Shown: positions 5,826 through 15,481, numbered from the stretch's first letter. The stretch: 64,000 nt of DNA from JAWLHK01 sp041690355 [NCBI: bacterium] (GCA_041690355.1 JAWLHK010000006.1:1-64000), one strand, 5' to 3'. Translations and numbers: made by a program. The notes: generated from the sequence alone by a model not told the origin.

Positions 5826-7724
5826 TCAGGGCCTCGTGGCGGCGAGGGGGAACAGGGCCGTCGCTAGGTCGCCGGCGCCGGCTTCGGTGAGATGCGCGGA
5901 ATCCCAGGCATACGGTACGACCTTATTCCCGTGGAGAAGGAGCGTCCGGCATCCGTCTTCGGCGCAGAGGTGGCGGGCCGGTTGCAGGAACGCCGCGGTT
6001 CCGCCTATGATCGACTCGAGCGCCGCATCCGCGGCCAGAACTTCCCCCAGTCGCTCGGCGGCCAGGCGCTTTTCCACGTGAGTTTCCTCCAGGCCTACGC
6101 CGCGGCGCACGAGGGTCGTCGGAAGGTCGGGGCTCCACTGGGGAACACCGCCCACTACCGAAATCCGTGTCGTGGGCGAGACCATCCGGATTCGATCGAT
6201 CGTCTCTGCGAGCGCGGGAAGCCGGTTCCGATAATAGATCCAGGCGGCATGCAGCACGACCGTCTCGGGCCGGGTCTGCTCGATGACGGCAAGCACGTGC
6301 TCGTTGATCGTCGCACAGAACGGACGCGCGGGGATCGGTTCGCCGAGCAGGGGAGGGCATCCGCTCGCCGTAAGCTGGCCCAGATCCGCACGGCTCATGC
6401 GCAACCCGGCGGCAAGTGCGGCGGCGTGAGAATCGCCCCACATCAGCATGCCTCCGCCGCCGGAGGGAAGGCACTCGGGCGCGAAGGCCGTAAACTCCTG
6501 CTCGGGCCGCAGAAAGCAGGCCCCTTCGCGGTAGGCTTCCGCGCGCGGATAATCGCGCCAGGCGAGCACCTCCCGCTGTGCGTCGGTGAGCCGGGAGGCG
6601 AAGCCGTCGGCCGCATGCCCCCAGGCGCCCAGGAGAAGGAACGAGATGCTGGCGGTTGCCGCCCCGGCGAACACGGTGCGGCGATCGATGCCTGTCCCGC
6701 GGCGGAACGGCTTTTCGCGGAACGGCTTTTCGACGAAGCGCCAGGTCAGGTAGGCCAGCGGCAGGGTCAGCGCGCAGAGCAGCGCCAGGAGCGCCGGCGG
6801 CGGCTCGCCCGGGCTCTGGTAGCGGGCAAAGGCGAGCAGCGGTTGATGCCAGAGATAGGCGCTGTAGCTGATCAGCCCAATGCCCGTGAAGACGCGATGG
6901 CCCAGAAGTTCGCCCGCCAGGTTCCCGGGCCCGGCCCCGAGAATCACGAGCACCGTACCCGCTGTCGGCACGAGGGCGGGGAGGCCCGGAAACGGGGTCC
7001 CCTCGTCGAAGACGGCGATGGCGAACGCGATGAGCGACAGCCCGGCGATGCCCAGCGCGGCCCGGATCCGCGGCGGGAGGGGCGGGGAGCCGTTGCGGAG
7101 GTAAAAGGCCGCCAGCGCGCCGAGCAGGATCTCCCAGCCGCGCGTGGGCAGGAGGTAGAAGGCGGCGGCGGGCCGATGTTCCGCAGCCCAGTGGGCGAGG
7201 CCGAGACTGCCCAACGTGATGCCGAGCAATCCAAGCGCCACCCGCCTCCGGCCGAGGCGCCACGTGAGCAGAAGAAAGAGGGGAAACAGCACGTAGTACT
7301 GCTCCTCGACCGCGAGGCTCCACGTGTGCAGGAGCGGCTTCAGCTCGGCCGCGGGGTCGAAGTAGCCGCTCTGCTGCCAGAACAGGATGTTCGACGAGAA
7401 CGTCGCCACGGCCGCGACGCTCTGGGCAAAGGCCTGCATGTCGCCCGGCATCAGCCACAGCCACGCGAACGGCAGCGACACGGCCATGACGAAGAAGAGG
7501 GCCGGCAGAATGCGTCTCGCCCGCCGCTCATAGAACGCGGCCAGACTGAACCGGCCCGTCTCCAGATCGGCCAGGAGCAGGGAGGTAATCAGGTATCCGC
7601 TGATGACGAAGAAGACGTCGACGCCGACGAAGCCGCCGCCGAAGGCCGCGAAGCCCGCGTGGTAGAGGATGACGGGAACCACCGCGACCGCCCGCAATCC
7701 GTCGATTTCAGCACGATACTGCAA
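5826..7724 (-). CDS. Acyltransferase 3 with C-terminal SGNH domain (OafA/YrhL type)
   Basis: 632 residues. Residues 1-340 form an acyltransferase-3 membrane domain with about ten hydrophobic segments, beginning 'EIDGLRAVAVVPVILYHAG' and containing 'GVDVFFVISGYLI' and 'LAVEEQYYVLFP'. An SGNH hydrolase-like domain follows a last transmembrane helix, with 'GDSHAAAL' supplying the nucleophile and 'DSAHLTEAG' the Asp-His pair. Such proteins O-acylate LPS O-antigen, peptidoglycan or exopolysaccharide. A small in-frame duplication (EKPFR twice, about 6700-6735) precedes the hinge helix. It lies upstream of the ChaN-like gene in one unit. Confidence 0.88.
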   Translation of the reverse strand: MQYRAEIDGLRAVAVVPVILYHAGFAAFGGGFVGVDVFFVISGYLITSLLLADLETGRFSLAAFYERRARRILPALFFVMAVSLPFAWLWLMPGDMQAFAQSVAAVATFSSNILFWQQSGYFDPAAELKPLLHTWSLAVEEQYYVLFPLFLLLTWRLGRRRVALGLLGITLGSLGLAHWAAEHRPAAAFYLLPTRGWEILLGALAAFYLRNGSPPLPPRIRAALGIAGLSLIAFAIAVFDEGTPFPGLPALVPTAGTVLVILGAGPGNLAGELLGHRVFTGIGLISYSAYLWHQPLLAFARYQSPGEPPPALLALLCALTLPLAYLTWRFVEKPFREKPFRRGTGIDRRTVFAGAATASISFLLLGAWGHAADGFASRLTDAQREVLAWRDYPRAEAYREGACFLRPEQEFTAFAPECLPSGGGGMLMWGDSHAAALAAGLRMSRADLGQLTASGCPPLLGEPIPARPFCATINEHVLAVIEQTRPETVVLHAAWIYYRNRLPALAETIDRIRMVSPTTRISVVGGVPQWSPDLPTTLVRRGVGLEETHVEKRLAAERLGEVLAADAALESIIGGTAAFLQPARHLCAEDGCRTLLLHGNKVVPYAWDSAHLTEAGAGDLATALFPLAATRP

Positions 7725-7775
7725 AAGGTCCCCTGCGGCGGGCGCCTGCCCGCGGATCGATCGGGAGCGCCGAGG

Positions 7776-9323
7776 CTACTCCCACTCGATGGTGGCGGGC
7801 GGCTTCGACGAGATATCGTACACCACGCGGTTGATCCCCTTCACCTCGTTGATGATGCGGCTCGAGATGCGGGCGAGCAGTTCGCTCGGCAGGCGGCTCC
7901 AGTCGGCCGTCATGCCGTCGACCGAATCGACCACGCGCACGGCGCACACGTTTTCGTAGGTGCGCTCGTCGCCCATGACCCCGACGCTCTGCACGGGCAG
8001 CAGCACGGTGAACGCCTGCCAGGTCTTCAGATACCAGCCCGACGTCTTCAGCTCCTCGATGAGGATGGCGTCGGCCTCGCGCAGGACGTCGAGGCGATCC
8101 TGGGATACCGCGCCCAGCACGCGGATGGCCAGGCCCGGGCCGGGAAACGGATGGCGGTTGACGATGTCTTCGGGCAGGCCCAGTTCGCGTCCGAGCTCGC
8201 GTACCTCGTCCTTGAACAGCTCGCGCACCGGCTCCAGCAGCTGAAAGGGCATGTCTTCGGGAAGGCCGCCGACGTTGTGGTGGCTCTTGATCGTCGCCGA
8301 AGGCCCTTTGAAGCTCACGCTCTCGATCACGTCCGGATACAGCGTTCCCTGGGCGAGCCATTTGTAGTCGGACGAGAGACTGCGCGCCTCTTCGTCGAAG
8401 ACGTAGACGAACTCGTTGCCGATAAGCTTGCGCTTGCGTTCGGGGTCGCTGATGTCGCGCAGCTTGTCGAGAAAGCGGTCCGAGGCGTCCACATAGCGCA
8501 GGTCGATATGGAAGGCGTCGCGGAAGACGGAGATGACCTGGTCGGCTTCGCCCTTGCGCAGCAGGCCGTTGTTCACGAAGACGCAGGTCAGCTGGTCGCC
8601 GATGGCCTTGTGGATGAGCGCGGCCACCACCGAGCTGTCGACGCCGCCCGAGAGGCCGCAGAGGACGCGGTCCTTGCCGACCTTTTCGCGGATGGCGACG
8701 ATCTCGCGCTCGATGAAGGAGCCCATGCTCCAGTCGGGCTTGCAGCCGGCGATGCGGAAAACGAAGTTCCGCAAAATCTCGGCCCCGCGCACCGAGTGCA
8801 CGACTTCGGGGTGGAACTGGACGCCGTAGATTTCGCGGGTCTCGTGGCGGATGGCCGCGATGGGGGAATTCTGCGAGTGGGCGAGCACCTTGAAACCCGG
8901 CGGCATCGACTCCAGCCGATCGCCGTGGCTCATCCAGACGACCGAGGCGCCCGCGTCACCGGGTTCGAAGCCGTGAAAGAGGTCGCGGTTGTCGTCGACG
9001 ATCAGGTCGGCCCGGCCATACTCGCGGTGCGCGGCCTTGTCCACCTTGCCGCCGAAGACGTGGGCCGTCAGCTGCAGCCCGTAGCAGACGCCGAGCACCG
9101 GCACACCCAGCTCGTAGATGCCGGGGGGCACCAGAGGGGCATCCTTCTGCACGACGCTGAAGGGGCTGCCCGAGAGGATGACCCCGCGCGGCTGCATGCG
9201 GCGCACCTCTTCGAGATCGATGGTGCAGGGGTGGATCTCGGAGTAGACGTGCGCTTCGCGGATGCGGCGCGCGATGAGCTGGGTGTACTGACTGCCGAAA
9301 TCGAGAATGACGATTTTGTCCAT
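7776..9323 (-). CDS. guaA: GMP synthase (glutamine-hydrolysing)
   Basis: 515 residues. GuaA converts XMP, glutamine and ATP to GMP. The class I glutamine amidotransferase domain has nucleophile Cys80 in 'GVCYGLQ' and 'HPE' at 171-173. The ATP pyrophosphatase domain has SGGVDS at 225-230. The C-terminal dimerisation domain ends in the conserved 'IEWE'. The start '[13 protein letters not shown]' is the family's usual one, so a longer upstream frame was rejected. guaB is not adjacent. The gene diverges from the carbonic anhydrase gene across 117 bp. Confidence 0.97.
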   Translation of the reverse strand: MDKIVILDFGSQYTQLIARRIREAHVYSEIHPCTIDLEEVRRMQPRGVILSGSPFSVVQKDAPLVPPGIYELGVPVLGVCYGLQLTAHVFGGKVDKAAHREYGRADLIVDDNRDLFHGFEPGDAGASVVWMSHGDRLESMPPGFKVLAHSQNSPIAAIRHETREIYGVQFHPEVVHSVRGAEILRNFVFRIAGCKPDWSMGSFIEREIVAIREKVGKDRVLCGLSGGVDSSVVAALIHKAIGDQLTCVFVNNGLLRKGEADQVISVFRDAFHIDLRYVDASDRFLDKLRDISDPERKRKLIGNEFVYVFDEEARSLSSDYKWLAQGTLYPDVIESVSFKGPSATIKSHHNVGGLPEDMPFQLLEPVRELFKDEVRELGRELGLPEDIVNRHPFPGPGLAIRVLGAVSQDRLDVLREADAILIEELKTSGWYLKTWQAFTVLLPVQSVGVMGDERTYENVCAVRVVDSVDGMTADWSRLPSELLARISSRIINEVKGINRVVYDISSKPPATIEWE

Positions 9324-9398
9324 GGAAACGCCGTCTTTGCCGTGCGGGAGGTAAACCAACATGGTAACAAAGGGGGACGCGAAAACCCAAGCGCGGAC

Positions 9399-9427
9399 TT
9401 GGACTTTCTTGACGTTTCGGGTAGCAT
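9399..9427 (+). promoter_or_regulatory. Promoter of the gamma-carbonic anhydrase gene
   Basis: TTGGAC (9399-9404), a 17-bp spacer and TAGCAT (9422-9427). Transcription would start around 9434, leaving a leader of only a few bases before ATG 9441. This argues against the alternative ATG at 9426, which lies inside the -10. Confidence 0.45.
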
Positions 9428-9440
9428 GGTTGAGCAGATC

Positions 9441-9971
9441 ATGATTTATCGCTTTGATGCCAAGAGCCCGGCTGTCCCGCCCGACGTCTATCTGGCGCCG
9501 GGCTGCGCCGTCATCGGCGACGTCGAGCTGGGGCCGCAGGCGAGCGTCTGGTTCGGGTCGGTGCTGCGCGGCGACGTCAACTTCATCCGCGTCGGCGCGC
9601 GCACGAACATCCAGGATCAGACCATGGTGCACGTCTCGTCGGGCACCTGGCCGACGCTGATCGGCGCCGACGTGACGGTCGGCCACAAGGTGATGATTCA
9701 CGGCTGCACGATCGGCGACCGGGTGCTCGTCGGCATGCGCGCGGTCATCCTCGACGGCTGCGAAATCGGCGAGGAGTCGATCATCGGCGCGGGGAGCGTC
9801 GTGCTCGAGGGCACGAAGATCCCTCCGCGCAGCCTGGTCGTCGGCTATCCGGCGAAGGTCAAGCGCACGATCGGCGATCAGGAAGTGCAACGGATTGTGA
9901 ACTCGGCGGCGCACTATGCGCAGCTTGCCGAGCGCTACCGGACCGGCGCGCTGGTGCCGGTGCAACGGTAG
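9441..9971 (+). CDS. Gamma-class carbonic anhydrase family protein
   Basis: 176 residues forming a left-handed beta-helix of hexapeptide repeats. '[19 protein letters not shown]' supplies the conserved Arg/Asp and Asn/Gln positions, and the three metal-binding His are in 'MVHVSS', '[10 protein letters not shown]' (two). Family members are zinc or iron carbonic anhydrases or transferase-like proteins (YrdA/CaiE); activity is not proven by sequence. 'MIYRFD' is the usual N-terminus. It is followed after 15 nt by the cyclic-nucleotide-binding protein gene. Confidence 0.88.
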   Translation: MIYRFDAKSPAVPPDVYLAPGCAVIGDVELGPQASVWFGSVLRGDVNFIRVGARTNIQDQTMVHVSSGTWPTLIGADVTVGHKVMIHGCTIGDRVLVGMRAVILDGCEIGEESIIGAGSVVLEGTKIPPRSLVVGYPAKVKRTIGDQEVQRIVNSAAHYAQLAERYRTGALVPVQR

Positions 9972-9986
9972 GATGGCAGGGGAACG

Positions 9987-10463
9987 ATGTCGAACGTCAC
10001 CACATTTCTGAAGAGCATTCTCCTCTTCCGCAACTTCACCGAGAAGGAGCTGGCGCGCGTCGTCGAAATCGCCGAAGAGCGCACCGTGCCCTCGAACACG
10101 ATTGTGTTTTCGGAAGAGAGCATCGGCAACGCCCTCTACATCGTCCGCGAAGGCCACGTGCGCGTCTCCAAGGAGATTGAAGGGCATGGCAACCTGCCGC
10201 TGCTCGTGCTCGGGCAGGGCGAGTTCTTCGGCGAAATGGCCCTCATCCGCCCCGGCCCTCGCCTCGTGACGGTCAAGACCCTGGAGACCACCGAGCTTGT
10301 GGTATTCTCGAAAGAGAAATGGGATACCTTCGCCACGGCCCACCCGGCCATCGCCAAGAAAGTGACCGATCTCATCAGCAACTGGTTCCTGCTGAAGCTG
10401 CGCCGGTCGAACGCCGAGTTCAACCGCTTCATCGCGTGGCGGCTCGATCAGTCCGGCGTCTGA
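9987..10463 (+). CDS. Cyclic nucleotide-binding domain protein
   Basis: 158 residues, essentially one cNMP-binding domain: '[20 protein letters not shown]', then '[17 protein letters not shown]' and the phosphate-binding cassette region '[21 protein letters not shown]'. No helix-turn-helix follows, so it is not a CRP-type transcription factor. The helical tail of about 45 residues may bind a partner. A GGGGAA Shine-Dalgarno precedes the ATG. It overlaps the downstream lipoprotein gene. Ligand (cAMP, cGMP or none) is unknown; the cassette has the Arg-Leu rather than the Arg-Ser/Thr-Ala of typical cAMP binders. Confidence 0.8.
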   Translation: MSNVTTFLKSILLFRNFTEKELARVVEIAEERTVPSNTIVFSEESIGNALYIVREGHVRVSKEIEGHGNLPLLVLGQGEFFGEMALIRPGPRLVTVKTLETTELVVFSKEKWDTFATAHPAIAKKVTDLISNWFLLKLRRSNAEFNRFIAWRLDQSGV

Positions 10464-11119
10464 TCCGCTTCTCGCTTCTCGGCGGCCTGCTCACCGCCCC
10501 GGCGGCCTGCGGCAGCGCAGCCACTTACGTCCCCCGCGAAAACGGCGGCGCCGTCGTCACCGATGGCCGGGCCTCGGCCCGCAGCGGCCCCGTCGGCATC
10601 ACGGTCGAATACTGGCCCATGCACGACGCCCCGCCGGCCGCCCGGCGCACCCTCATCGCCTTTCGCGTCGGGTTGCGGAACTATGGGGACAAGGCCATCG
10701 CCGTCGAGCCGACCGATTTCTACCTGTTCGACGCCGAGGGCACGCAATATCCCATCGTGACGGTCGACGCCATGCGTGACCTGCTGCAGCAGGGGCCGGC
10801 GATGGGGTTCGGCATGGGCTACGAGCCCGGCTGGTGGGACCCCTGGTACGACCCGTGGTACGACCCCTGGTATCCGCGCTCGGGCTGGATCGGCCCCTGG
10901 GGCGGGTGGGGCGGCTGGTACTCGCCGGGGAACCCGAACCTGTACGCCGACGTCTTCGTCGACAGCCTGTTTCCGACGACGCCGCTGCAGCCGGGGGCGC
11001 GCCTGCGCGGCACGGTCTACTTCCGCGGCGCCGTGAAGGGGCATGAGACCCTGCGTCTCGAGGTGCGCCTGCCGCGGGGCATGGTGCAGCCCTTCCGCTT
11101 CCAGCTCCAGGAAGAATAG
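10436..11119 (+). CDS. Putative lipoprotein with WYDP repeats
   Basis: 227 residues from a GTG at 10436, overlapping the preceding gene by 28 nt. The N-terminus is basic then hydrophobic and ends 'TAPAAC', a plausible if weak lipobox. The mature part has an Ig-like strand pattern ('[27 protein letters not shown]' style) as in DUF-type periplasmic proteins. It also carries a tandem WYDPW element, three units from 15-bp repeats at about 10836-10875, followed by a Gly/Trp-rich stretch. I do not recognise the family. The GTG start is inferred: it gives a complete signal peptide. A terminator follows immediately. Confidence 0.6.
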   Translation: MAARSVRRLIRFSLLGGLLTAPAACGSAATYVPRENGGAVVTDGRASARSGPVGITVEYWPMHDAPPAARRTLIAFRVGLRNYGDKAIAVEPTDFYLFDAEGTQYPIVTVDAMRDLLQQGPAMGFGMGYEPGWWDPWYDPWYDPWYPRSGWIGPWGGWGGWYSPGNPNLYADVFVDSLFPTTPLQPGARLRGTVYFRGAVKGHETLRLEVRLPRGMVQPFRFQLQEE

Positions 11120-11147
11120 CCGCCCGCACCCGGGGGAGGGCGGTTTT
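11120..11147 (+). terminator. Rho-independent terminator after the lipoprotein gene
   Basis: CCGCCC (11120-11125) pairs with GGGCGG (11138-11143), followed by TTTT. It starts one base after the stop codon. Confidence 0.65.
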
Positions 11148-11151
11148 CCCA

Positions 11152-11185
11152 CGAAAAAAGGGTTCCCCTTGCGGAGAACCCTTGG
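11152..11185 (-). terminator. Rho-independent terminator of yajC-secD-secF
   Basis: On the minus strand AAGGGTTC (complement of 11176-11183) pairs with GAACCCTT (complement of 11158-11165) around a 10-nt loop, followed by a T run (complement of 11154-11159). It lies 25-50 nt past the secF stop. Confidence 0.8.
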
Positions 11186-11207
11186 AAAACGGACGGGCGC
11201 TGCGGCC

Positions 11208-12167
11208 TCAGCCCTTGGCGGCCGCCTTGACCTTGCGGTGCCCCTTCGCGGGGGTGCCCTTGGTGCCACCCTTGCGCGTATGCCAGTCGATGACCACCGG
11301 CGCCGCGATGTAGATGGACGAATAGGTACCGGCGACGACGCCGACGATCATCGTGAAGGCGAAGTCGTTGAGCACGCTGCCGCCGACGAAGAACAGAATC
11401 AGGCTCACCACGAACAGGGTCGCGCTGGTCAGCACCGAGCGGCCCAGCGTCTGGTTCAGCGAGGCGTTCACGATCTCGGCGAAGGTCTTCGTGCGGATGA
11501 GCCGCATGTTCTCGCGGATGCGGTCGTAGATGACGACCGTGTCGTTGATCGAGAAGCCGATGATCGTCAGAATGGCCGCGATGACCGTCAGGTTCAGCTC
11601 CTTGCCGAAGAAGGCGAAGAAGGCCAGCACGACGAGCGTGTCGTGCACCAGGGCCAGAATGGCGCCGGCGGCGAACTTGAAGTCGAAGCGGAAGCCGACG
11701 TAGATCAGGATGCCGAGGAACGAGAGGATGACGGCGAACAGCCCCTGACGGCGCAGATCTTCGCCCGCGCGGGGACCGACCAGATCTTCGCGTAGAACCT
11801 TGTAGCTGCCGGCGCCGAACTTTTCGTCGAGCGAGCCCTCGATGACCGCGGCCACCGAGGGGGCGTTCTCGACCTCGACGGCGGCGACGCGCACGAGGTA
11901 TTCGTTGTCGCCCTGCAGGCCGATCCCCTGCACGACGGTTTCGCCCAGGCCGAGCCCTTCGACCGCCGAGCGCACGTCGCCGGCCGCGACCTCCTGGTTG
12001 AACTGGACGTGCACTTCGGTGCCGCCCGTGAAGTCGATGCCCATCGGCAGCCCGCCGCGCAGGACGGTGGCGATGATGCCCGCCACGATGATGGCGATCG
12101 AGATGCCGAGCATGAGCCGGCGCTTGCTGATGAAGTCGATGTTGGTTCCCGGTTTTACGAATTCCAT
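11208..12167 (-). CDS. secF: Protein translocase subunit SecF
   Basis: 319 residues. SecF pairs with SecD as a proton-driven RND-like motor that helps pull proteins through SecYEG. Six membrane segments are visible: one after 'FISKRRLMLGISIAII', and five in the C-terminal half with 'LVHDTLVVLAFFA', 'IIGFSINDTVVIYDRIREN' and 'TSATLFVVSLILF'. 'GIDFTGGTEVHV' is the conserved first periplasmic motif. A Lys-rich tail follows the last helix. It is 12 nt downstream of secD, so co-transcribed. Confidence 0.96.
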   Translation of the reverse strand: MEFVKPGTNIDFISKRRLMLGISIAIIVAGIIATVLRGGLPMGIDFTGGTEVHVQFNQEVAAGDVRSAVEGLGLGETVVQGIGLQGDNEYLVRVAAVEVENAPSVAAVIEGSLDEKFGAGSYKVLREDLVGPRAGEDLRRQGLFAVILSFLGILIYVGFRFDFKFAAGAILALVHDTLVVLAFFAFFGKELNLTVIAAILTIIGFSINDTVVIYDRIRENMRLIRTKTFAEIVNASLNQTLGRSVLTSATLFVVSLILFFVGGSVLNDFAFTMIVGVVAGTYSSIYIAAPVVIDWHTRKGGTKGTPAKGHRKVKAAAKG

Positions 12168-12179
12168 GTGGAACCTTCC

Positions 12180-13886
12180 TTACTTGCCGGTGGAGGCGGG
12201 TACGGTGATACCGACCGGAATCTTGCGATTGCCGCGGCGGCCCACCCACTGTTCGAAAATCATCTTCGAGACGACGACCGCCGTGAAGATGGAGCTCAGC
12301 AGACCGATCGTCAGCGTGACGGCGAACCCTTTGATCGGCCCGGTGCCGAACTGGAAGAGCACGACCGCGGCCACGAGGCCGGTCACCTGGGCGTCGATGA
12401 TCGTCCACAGCGCCTTGGCGTAGCCGGCTTCGAGCGCCGAACGGCTGCTCTTGCCGAGCCGCAGCTCTTCGCGCATGCGTTCGAAGATGAGGATGTTCGC
12501 GTCGATGGCCATGCCGATCGTGAGCACGATGCCCGCGATGCCCGGCAGGGTGAGCGTCGCCTCGAACATCGAGAGGAGGCCGAGGATGAACAGAATGTTC
12601 AGCAGCAGGGCCAGGTCGGCCACGATGCCGGCGAGGCTGTAGTAGACCACCATAAAGATGAAGATGGCCGCCGCCGCAATCAGCACCGAGGTGATGCCGG
12701 CGCGGATGGAGTCGGCGCCGAGGGTCGGGCCCACGAGGCGCTTCTCGGCCAGCTCGACCGGCGCGGGCAGGGCGCCCGAGCGCAGCGCGATGGCCAGGTC
12801 GCGGGCTTCGTCCATCGTGAAGGCGCCCGAGATCTGCGCCTGGCCGCCCGGAATCGCTTCGCGGATGGTCGGCGCGCTGCGCACCGTGTTGTCGAGCACG
12901 ATGGCCAGGTTGCGGCCGACGTTGGCCCCCGTGATGTCGGCGAACCGGTCGGCCCCTTCGCTGTTGAAGTTCAGGCTCACGTACGGTTCGTTGTACTGCG
13001 TGTTGATGGCCACCTCGGCGTTGTCGATGGCGTCACCCGTCAGCAGCGGCTTGTCCTGCACGAGGTAGGCAACGCGGCGGCCCCCTTCGAAACGGCCGAA
13101 GAGCACCATCGTGCCGCGCGGCAGCTGGCCGGCGAGCAGCTCGTTCAGCCGGGCCACGTTCTTCGGCGCCGTCGGGGCCGTCTGCAGCGTGGGTTCCTGC
13201 TGATAAGCCTGGCGCACCCATTGGTCGAGGGTCGACGAAGCGACCATCGTCTCGACCAGGCGGAACTCGAGCTGCGCCGTGCTCTGAATCAGATCGAGCG
13301 CGCGCTGCGGATCCTGGATGCCGGGCAGCTGCACGACGATGCGATCGTCACCCTTGCGCACGACGTCGGCTTCGCGCACGCCGAACTGGTCGATGCGGTT
13401 GCGAATCGTGTCGAGGGCCTGGCGCACGGCCAGATCGCGCAGATCGCGGCGGGCCACCTCTTTCAGCGCGAAACGCACGGCGCCGGGGTCGCTCGAAACG
13501 ACGTCGAGGGTCGGGTACTGATCGGCGGCGATGTCGCGAAGCTGGCGCTGCCCCTCGGCCGTCGTCGAGACGACGATCTCGCCCCCTTCGATCTCAGCCT
13601 CGGCCTGTACGTTCTGCTTCTTCAGAAGGTCGACCATCGACTCGCCGGTGAAGACGAGGCGATTGCGCACGGCCGCTTCGGTATCGACGGCGAGGTCGAC
13701 GTGCATGCCCCCCTGCAGGTCGAGGCCGAGGTTCAGCGTGCGCTCCGTGAGCGTCCCCTTCCACCACGAGGGCAGCTGGGGATTGCCGTTCGCATCCTTG
13801 GCGACGAGCGTGGGCACGAGAAAATAAATGGACAGCGCGGTCAGCACGATCGTGCCGATCCAGCGCCAGAGCTTCAAGTCCAACAT
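12180..13886 (-). CDS. secD: Protein translocase subunit SecD
   Basis: 568 residues. The N-terminal membrane helix (residues about 8-28) is followed by 'LGLDLQGGMHVDL', the large P1 head domain with 'IRNRIDQFGVREADVVRKGDDRIVVQLPG' features, and five C-terminal membrane helices with 'GIAGIVLTIGMAIDANILIFERMREE'. It works with SecF in post-initiation protein export. Length is close to that of compact SecD proteins. It is 12 nt downstream of yajC. Confidence 0.96.
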   Translation of the reverse strand: MLDLKLWRWIGTIVLTALSIYFLVPTLVAKDANGNPQLPSWWKGTLTERTLNLGLDLQGGMHVDLAVDTEAAVRNRLVFTGESMVDLLKKQNVQAEAEIEGGEIVVSTTAEGQRQLRDIAADQYPTLDVVSSDPGAVRFALKEVARRDLRDLAVRQALDTIRNRIDQFGVREADVVRKGDDRIVVQLPGIQDPQRALDLIQSTAQLEFRLVETMVASSTLDQWVRQAYQQEPTLQTAPTAPKNVARLNELLAGQLPRGTMVLFGRFEGGRRVAYLVQDKPLLTGDAIDNAEVAINTQYNEPYVSLNFNSEGADRFADITGANVGRNLAIVLDNTVRSAPTIREAIPGGQAQISGAFTMDEARDLAIALRSGALPAPVELAEKRLVGPTLGADSIRAGITSVLIAAAAIFIFMVVYYSLAGIVADLALLLNILFILGLLSMFEATLTLPGIAGIVLTIGMAIDANILIFERMREELRLGKSSRSALEAGYAKALWTIIDAQVTGLVAAVVLFQFGTGPIKGFAVTLTIGLLSSIFTAVVVSKMIFEQWVGRRGNRKIPVGITVPASTGK

Positions 13887-13898
13887 GAAAATTCACCC

Positions 13899-14246
13899 TT
13901 ACTTGGTTTCGGTGGGCGCAGGCTGTACCAGCCCCTGGACGGAACCGCGCTGCACCTTGATGCGGACGTTATCGGCAACCTGGAGCGTGATGACGTCGTC
14001 GGTCAGGGCGTGAATCCTGCCGATGATTCCTCCCGTGGTATAGACCTCGTCACCCTTCTGCAGCCGGCCCAGCAGCTGCTGATGCTCTTTGAGCTTCTTC
14101 TGCTGCGGGCGGATGAGAAGGAAATAGAAAATCGCAAACATGATGATGAGCATGACGAAACCCGAGTAGGGGCTCGCCTGCCCGCCGTCACCTTGCGGGG
14201 GGGCCATGGACACGAGCGTCTGAATCCAGTGCGACGTGTTGATCAT
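13899..14246 (-). CDS. yajC: Sec translocon accessory protein YajC
   Basis: 115 residues with one membrane helix ('GFVMLIIMFAIFYFLLIRPQQKKLKEH') followed by the family's 'LQKGDEVYTTGGIIGRI' and a short beta-rich C-terminus. YajC joins the SecDF-YidC subcomplex. The start at 14246 is preceded by GGGAGA. First gene of the yajC-secD-secF operon; in many proteobacteria tgt would lie just upstream, but here queA diverges instead and tgt is absent. Confidence 0.93.
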   Translation of the reverse strand: MINTSHWIQTLVSMAPPQGDGGQASPYSGFVMLIIMFAIFYFLLIRPQQKKLKEHQQLLGRLQKGDEVYTTGGIIGRIHALTDDVITLQVADNVRIKVQRGSVQGLVQPAPTETK

Positions 14247-14443
14247 CGTCTCTCCCTGTTCGCTCCCACGGAGCTGCGGATAAAGACATTGATTATAGCC
14301 GAAGCGAAAATTCGGCTGCAAATCGGGTGCTTCGGAAAGTATGGGAAGTATGGGCGAAAGCGGGGCGCTCCCGCAGGGGGAGGCAGCGAACGCGCGGCCG
14401 GGCTTGCGCGCGCGCGCGGCCATCGGGCACGCTATGAGGCTGC

Positions 14444-15481
14444 ATGAAGCTCTCTGATTACGATTTCGACCTGCCCGAAGACCGCATTGCCGCTTATCCT
14501 GCCGACCGGCGTGACGAAAGCCGCCTGCTCGTGCTCGACCGCGTCCGGGGGGCCTGGTCGCACCGCCGCATGGCCGAATTTCCCGCCTTTCTCGCCGCCG
14601 GCGATCTGCTGGTCGTGAATAATACGCGGGTGCTCCCGGCCCGCGTCTTCGGCCGCAAGGCCTCAGGCGGGCGGGTCGAGCTGCTCTTCGTGCGTCCGGC
14701 GGCGGCGCCGGGGCGTTGGCTGGCCCTCGCCAACGGGGGCAACCTGCGGGAGGGGACCACGGTCGACGTCGCCGGCACGCCGATCACGCTCGCCGCGCGC
14801 GAAGGGGGGGCCTGGGAGGTCGCCGTCGAGGGTGACGTGCACGATCTGCTCGAGCGGGCCGGCGAGCTGCCGCTGCCGCCGTACATCGTCCAGCGGCGCC
14901 GATCGCTGGCGGCCGGAGACCGGTGGGAGGCCGATCGCGAACGTTACCAGACCGTCTTCGCGGCCGAGTCGGGAGCCGTGGCCGCCCCCACGGCCGGCCT
15001 GCACTTCACGCCGCAGTTGCTCGAGACCCTGACGCAGCAGGGGGTCGAGCGGGCCGAGGTGACGCTGCACGTCGGGCCGGGAACGTTTCTGCCCGTGCGC
15101 AGCGACGATCCGCGCGAACATCGCATGCACGCCGAAGAGGTCGCCGTAGGCCGCGCGGCGGTCGACGCAGTGGAGGCCTGCCGCGCGCGGGGCGGTTCGG
15201 TCGTCGCCGTCGGCACCACCGTCGTGCGCACCCTCGAGGGGGTGGCCGGGCGGTGCGGGGGGCTGGCGCCGTATCAGGGCGACGTCGACACGTTCATCCT
15301 GCCGGGGCACCGCTTTCAGGTGGCCGACCGGCTGCTCACGAACTTTCACCTCCCGCGGTCGACCCTGCTCATGCTCGTCGCCGCCCTGACCGGGCGCGAG
15401 CTGCTGCTCGAGGCCTACCGCGACGCCGTGCGCGAGGGGTACCGGTTCTACTCCTACGGCGACGCCATGCTCGTCCTCTGA
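14444..15481 (+). CDS. queA: S-adenosylmethionine:tRNA ribosyltransferase-isomerase QueA
   Basis: 345 residues, full length. QueA transfers and isomerises the ribosyl group of SAM onto preQ1-tRNA to give epoxyqueuosine. 'DYDFDLPEDRIAAYPA' is the usual N-terminus; 'VVNNTRVLPARVFGRK', 'GAVAAPTAGLHFT', 'TLHVGPGTFLPVR' and 'TNFHLPRSTLLMLVAA' are family signatures. It normally precedes tgt; here the next gene is a PilZ protein, so tgt must lie elsewhere. Diverges from yajC across 197 bp, which holds no gene. Confidence 0.96.
   Translation: MKLSDYDFDLPEDRIAAYPADRRDESRLLVLDRVRGAWSHRRMAEFPAFLAAGDLLVVNNTRVLPARVFGRKASGGRVELLFVRPAAAPGRWLALANGGNLREGTTVDVAGTPITLAAREGGAWEVAVEGDVHDLLERAGELPLPPYIVQRRRSLAAGDRWEADRERYQTVFAAESGAVAAPTAGLHFTPQLLETLTQQGVERAEVTLHVGPGTFLPVRSDDPREHRMHAEEVAVGRAAVDAVEACRARGGSVVAVGTTVVRTLEGVAGRCGGLAPYQGDVDTFILPGHRFQVADRLLTNFHLPRSTLLMLVAALTGRELLLEAYRDAVREGYRFYSYGDAMLVL

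Noticed and set aside
5892-9440. Very long plus-strand open frame
   Set aside because: It is antisense to the acyltransferase and guaA genes, which have clear family motifs. Only the last part (from 9441) is real.
9426-9440. Upstream ATG for the carbonic anhydrase gene
   Set aside because: It lies inside the probable -10 element; the start at 9441 fits the usual N-terminus.
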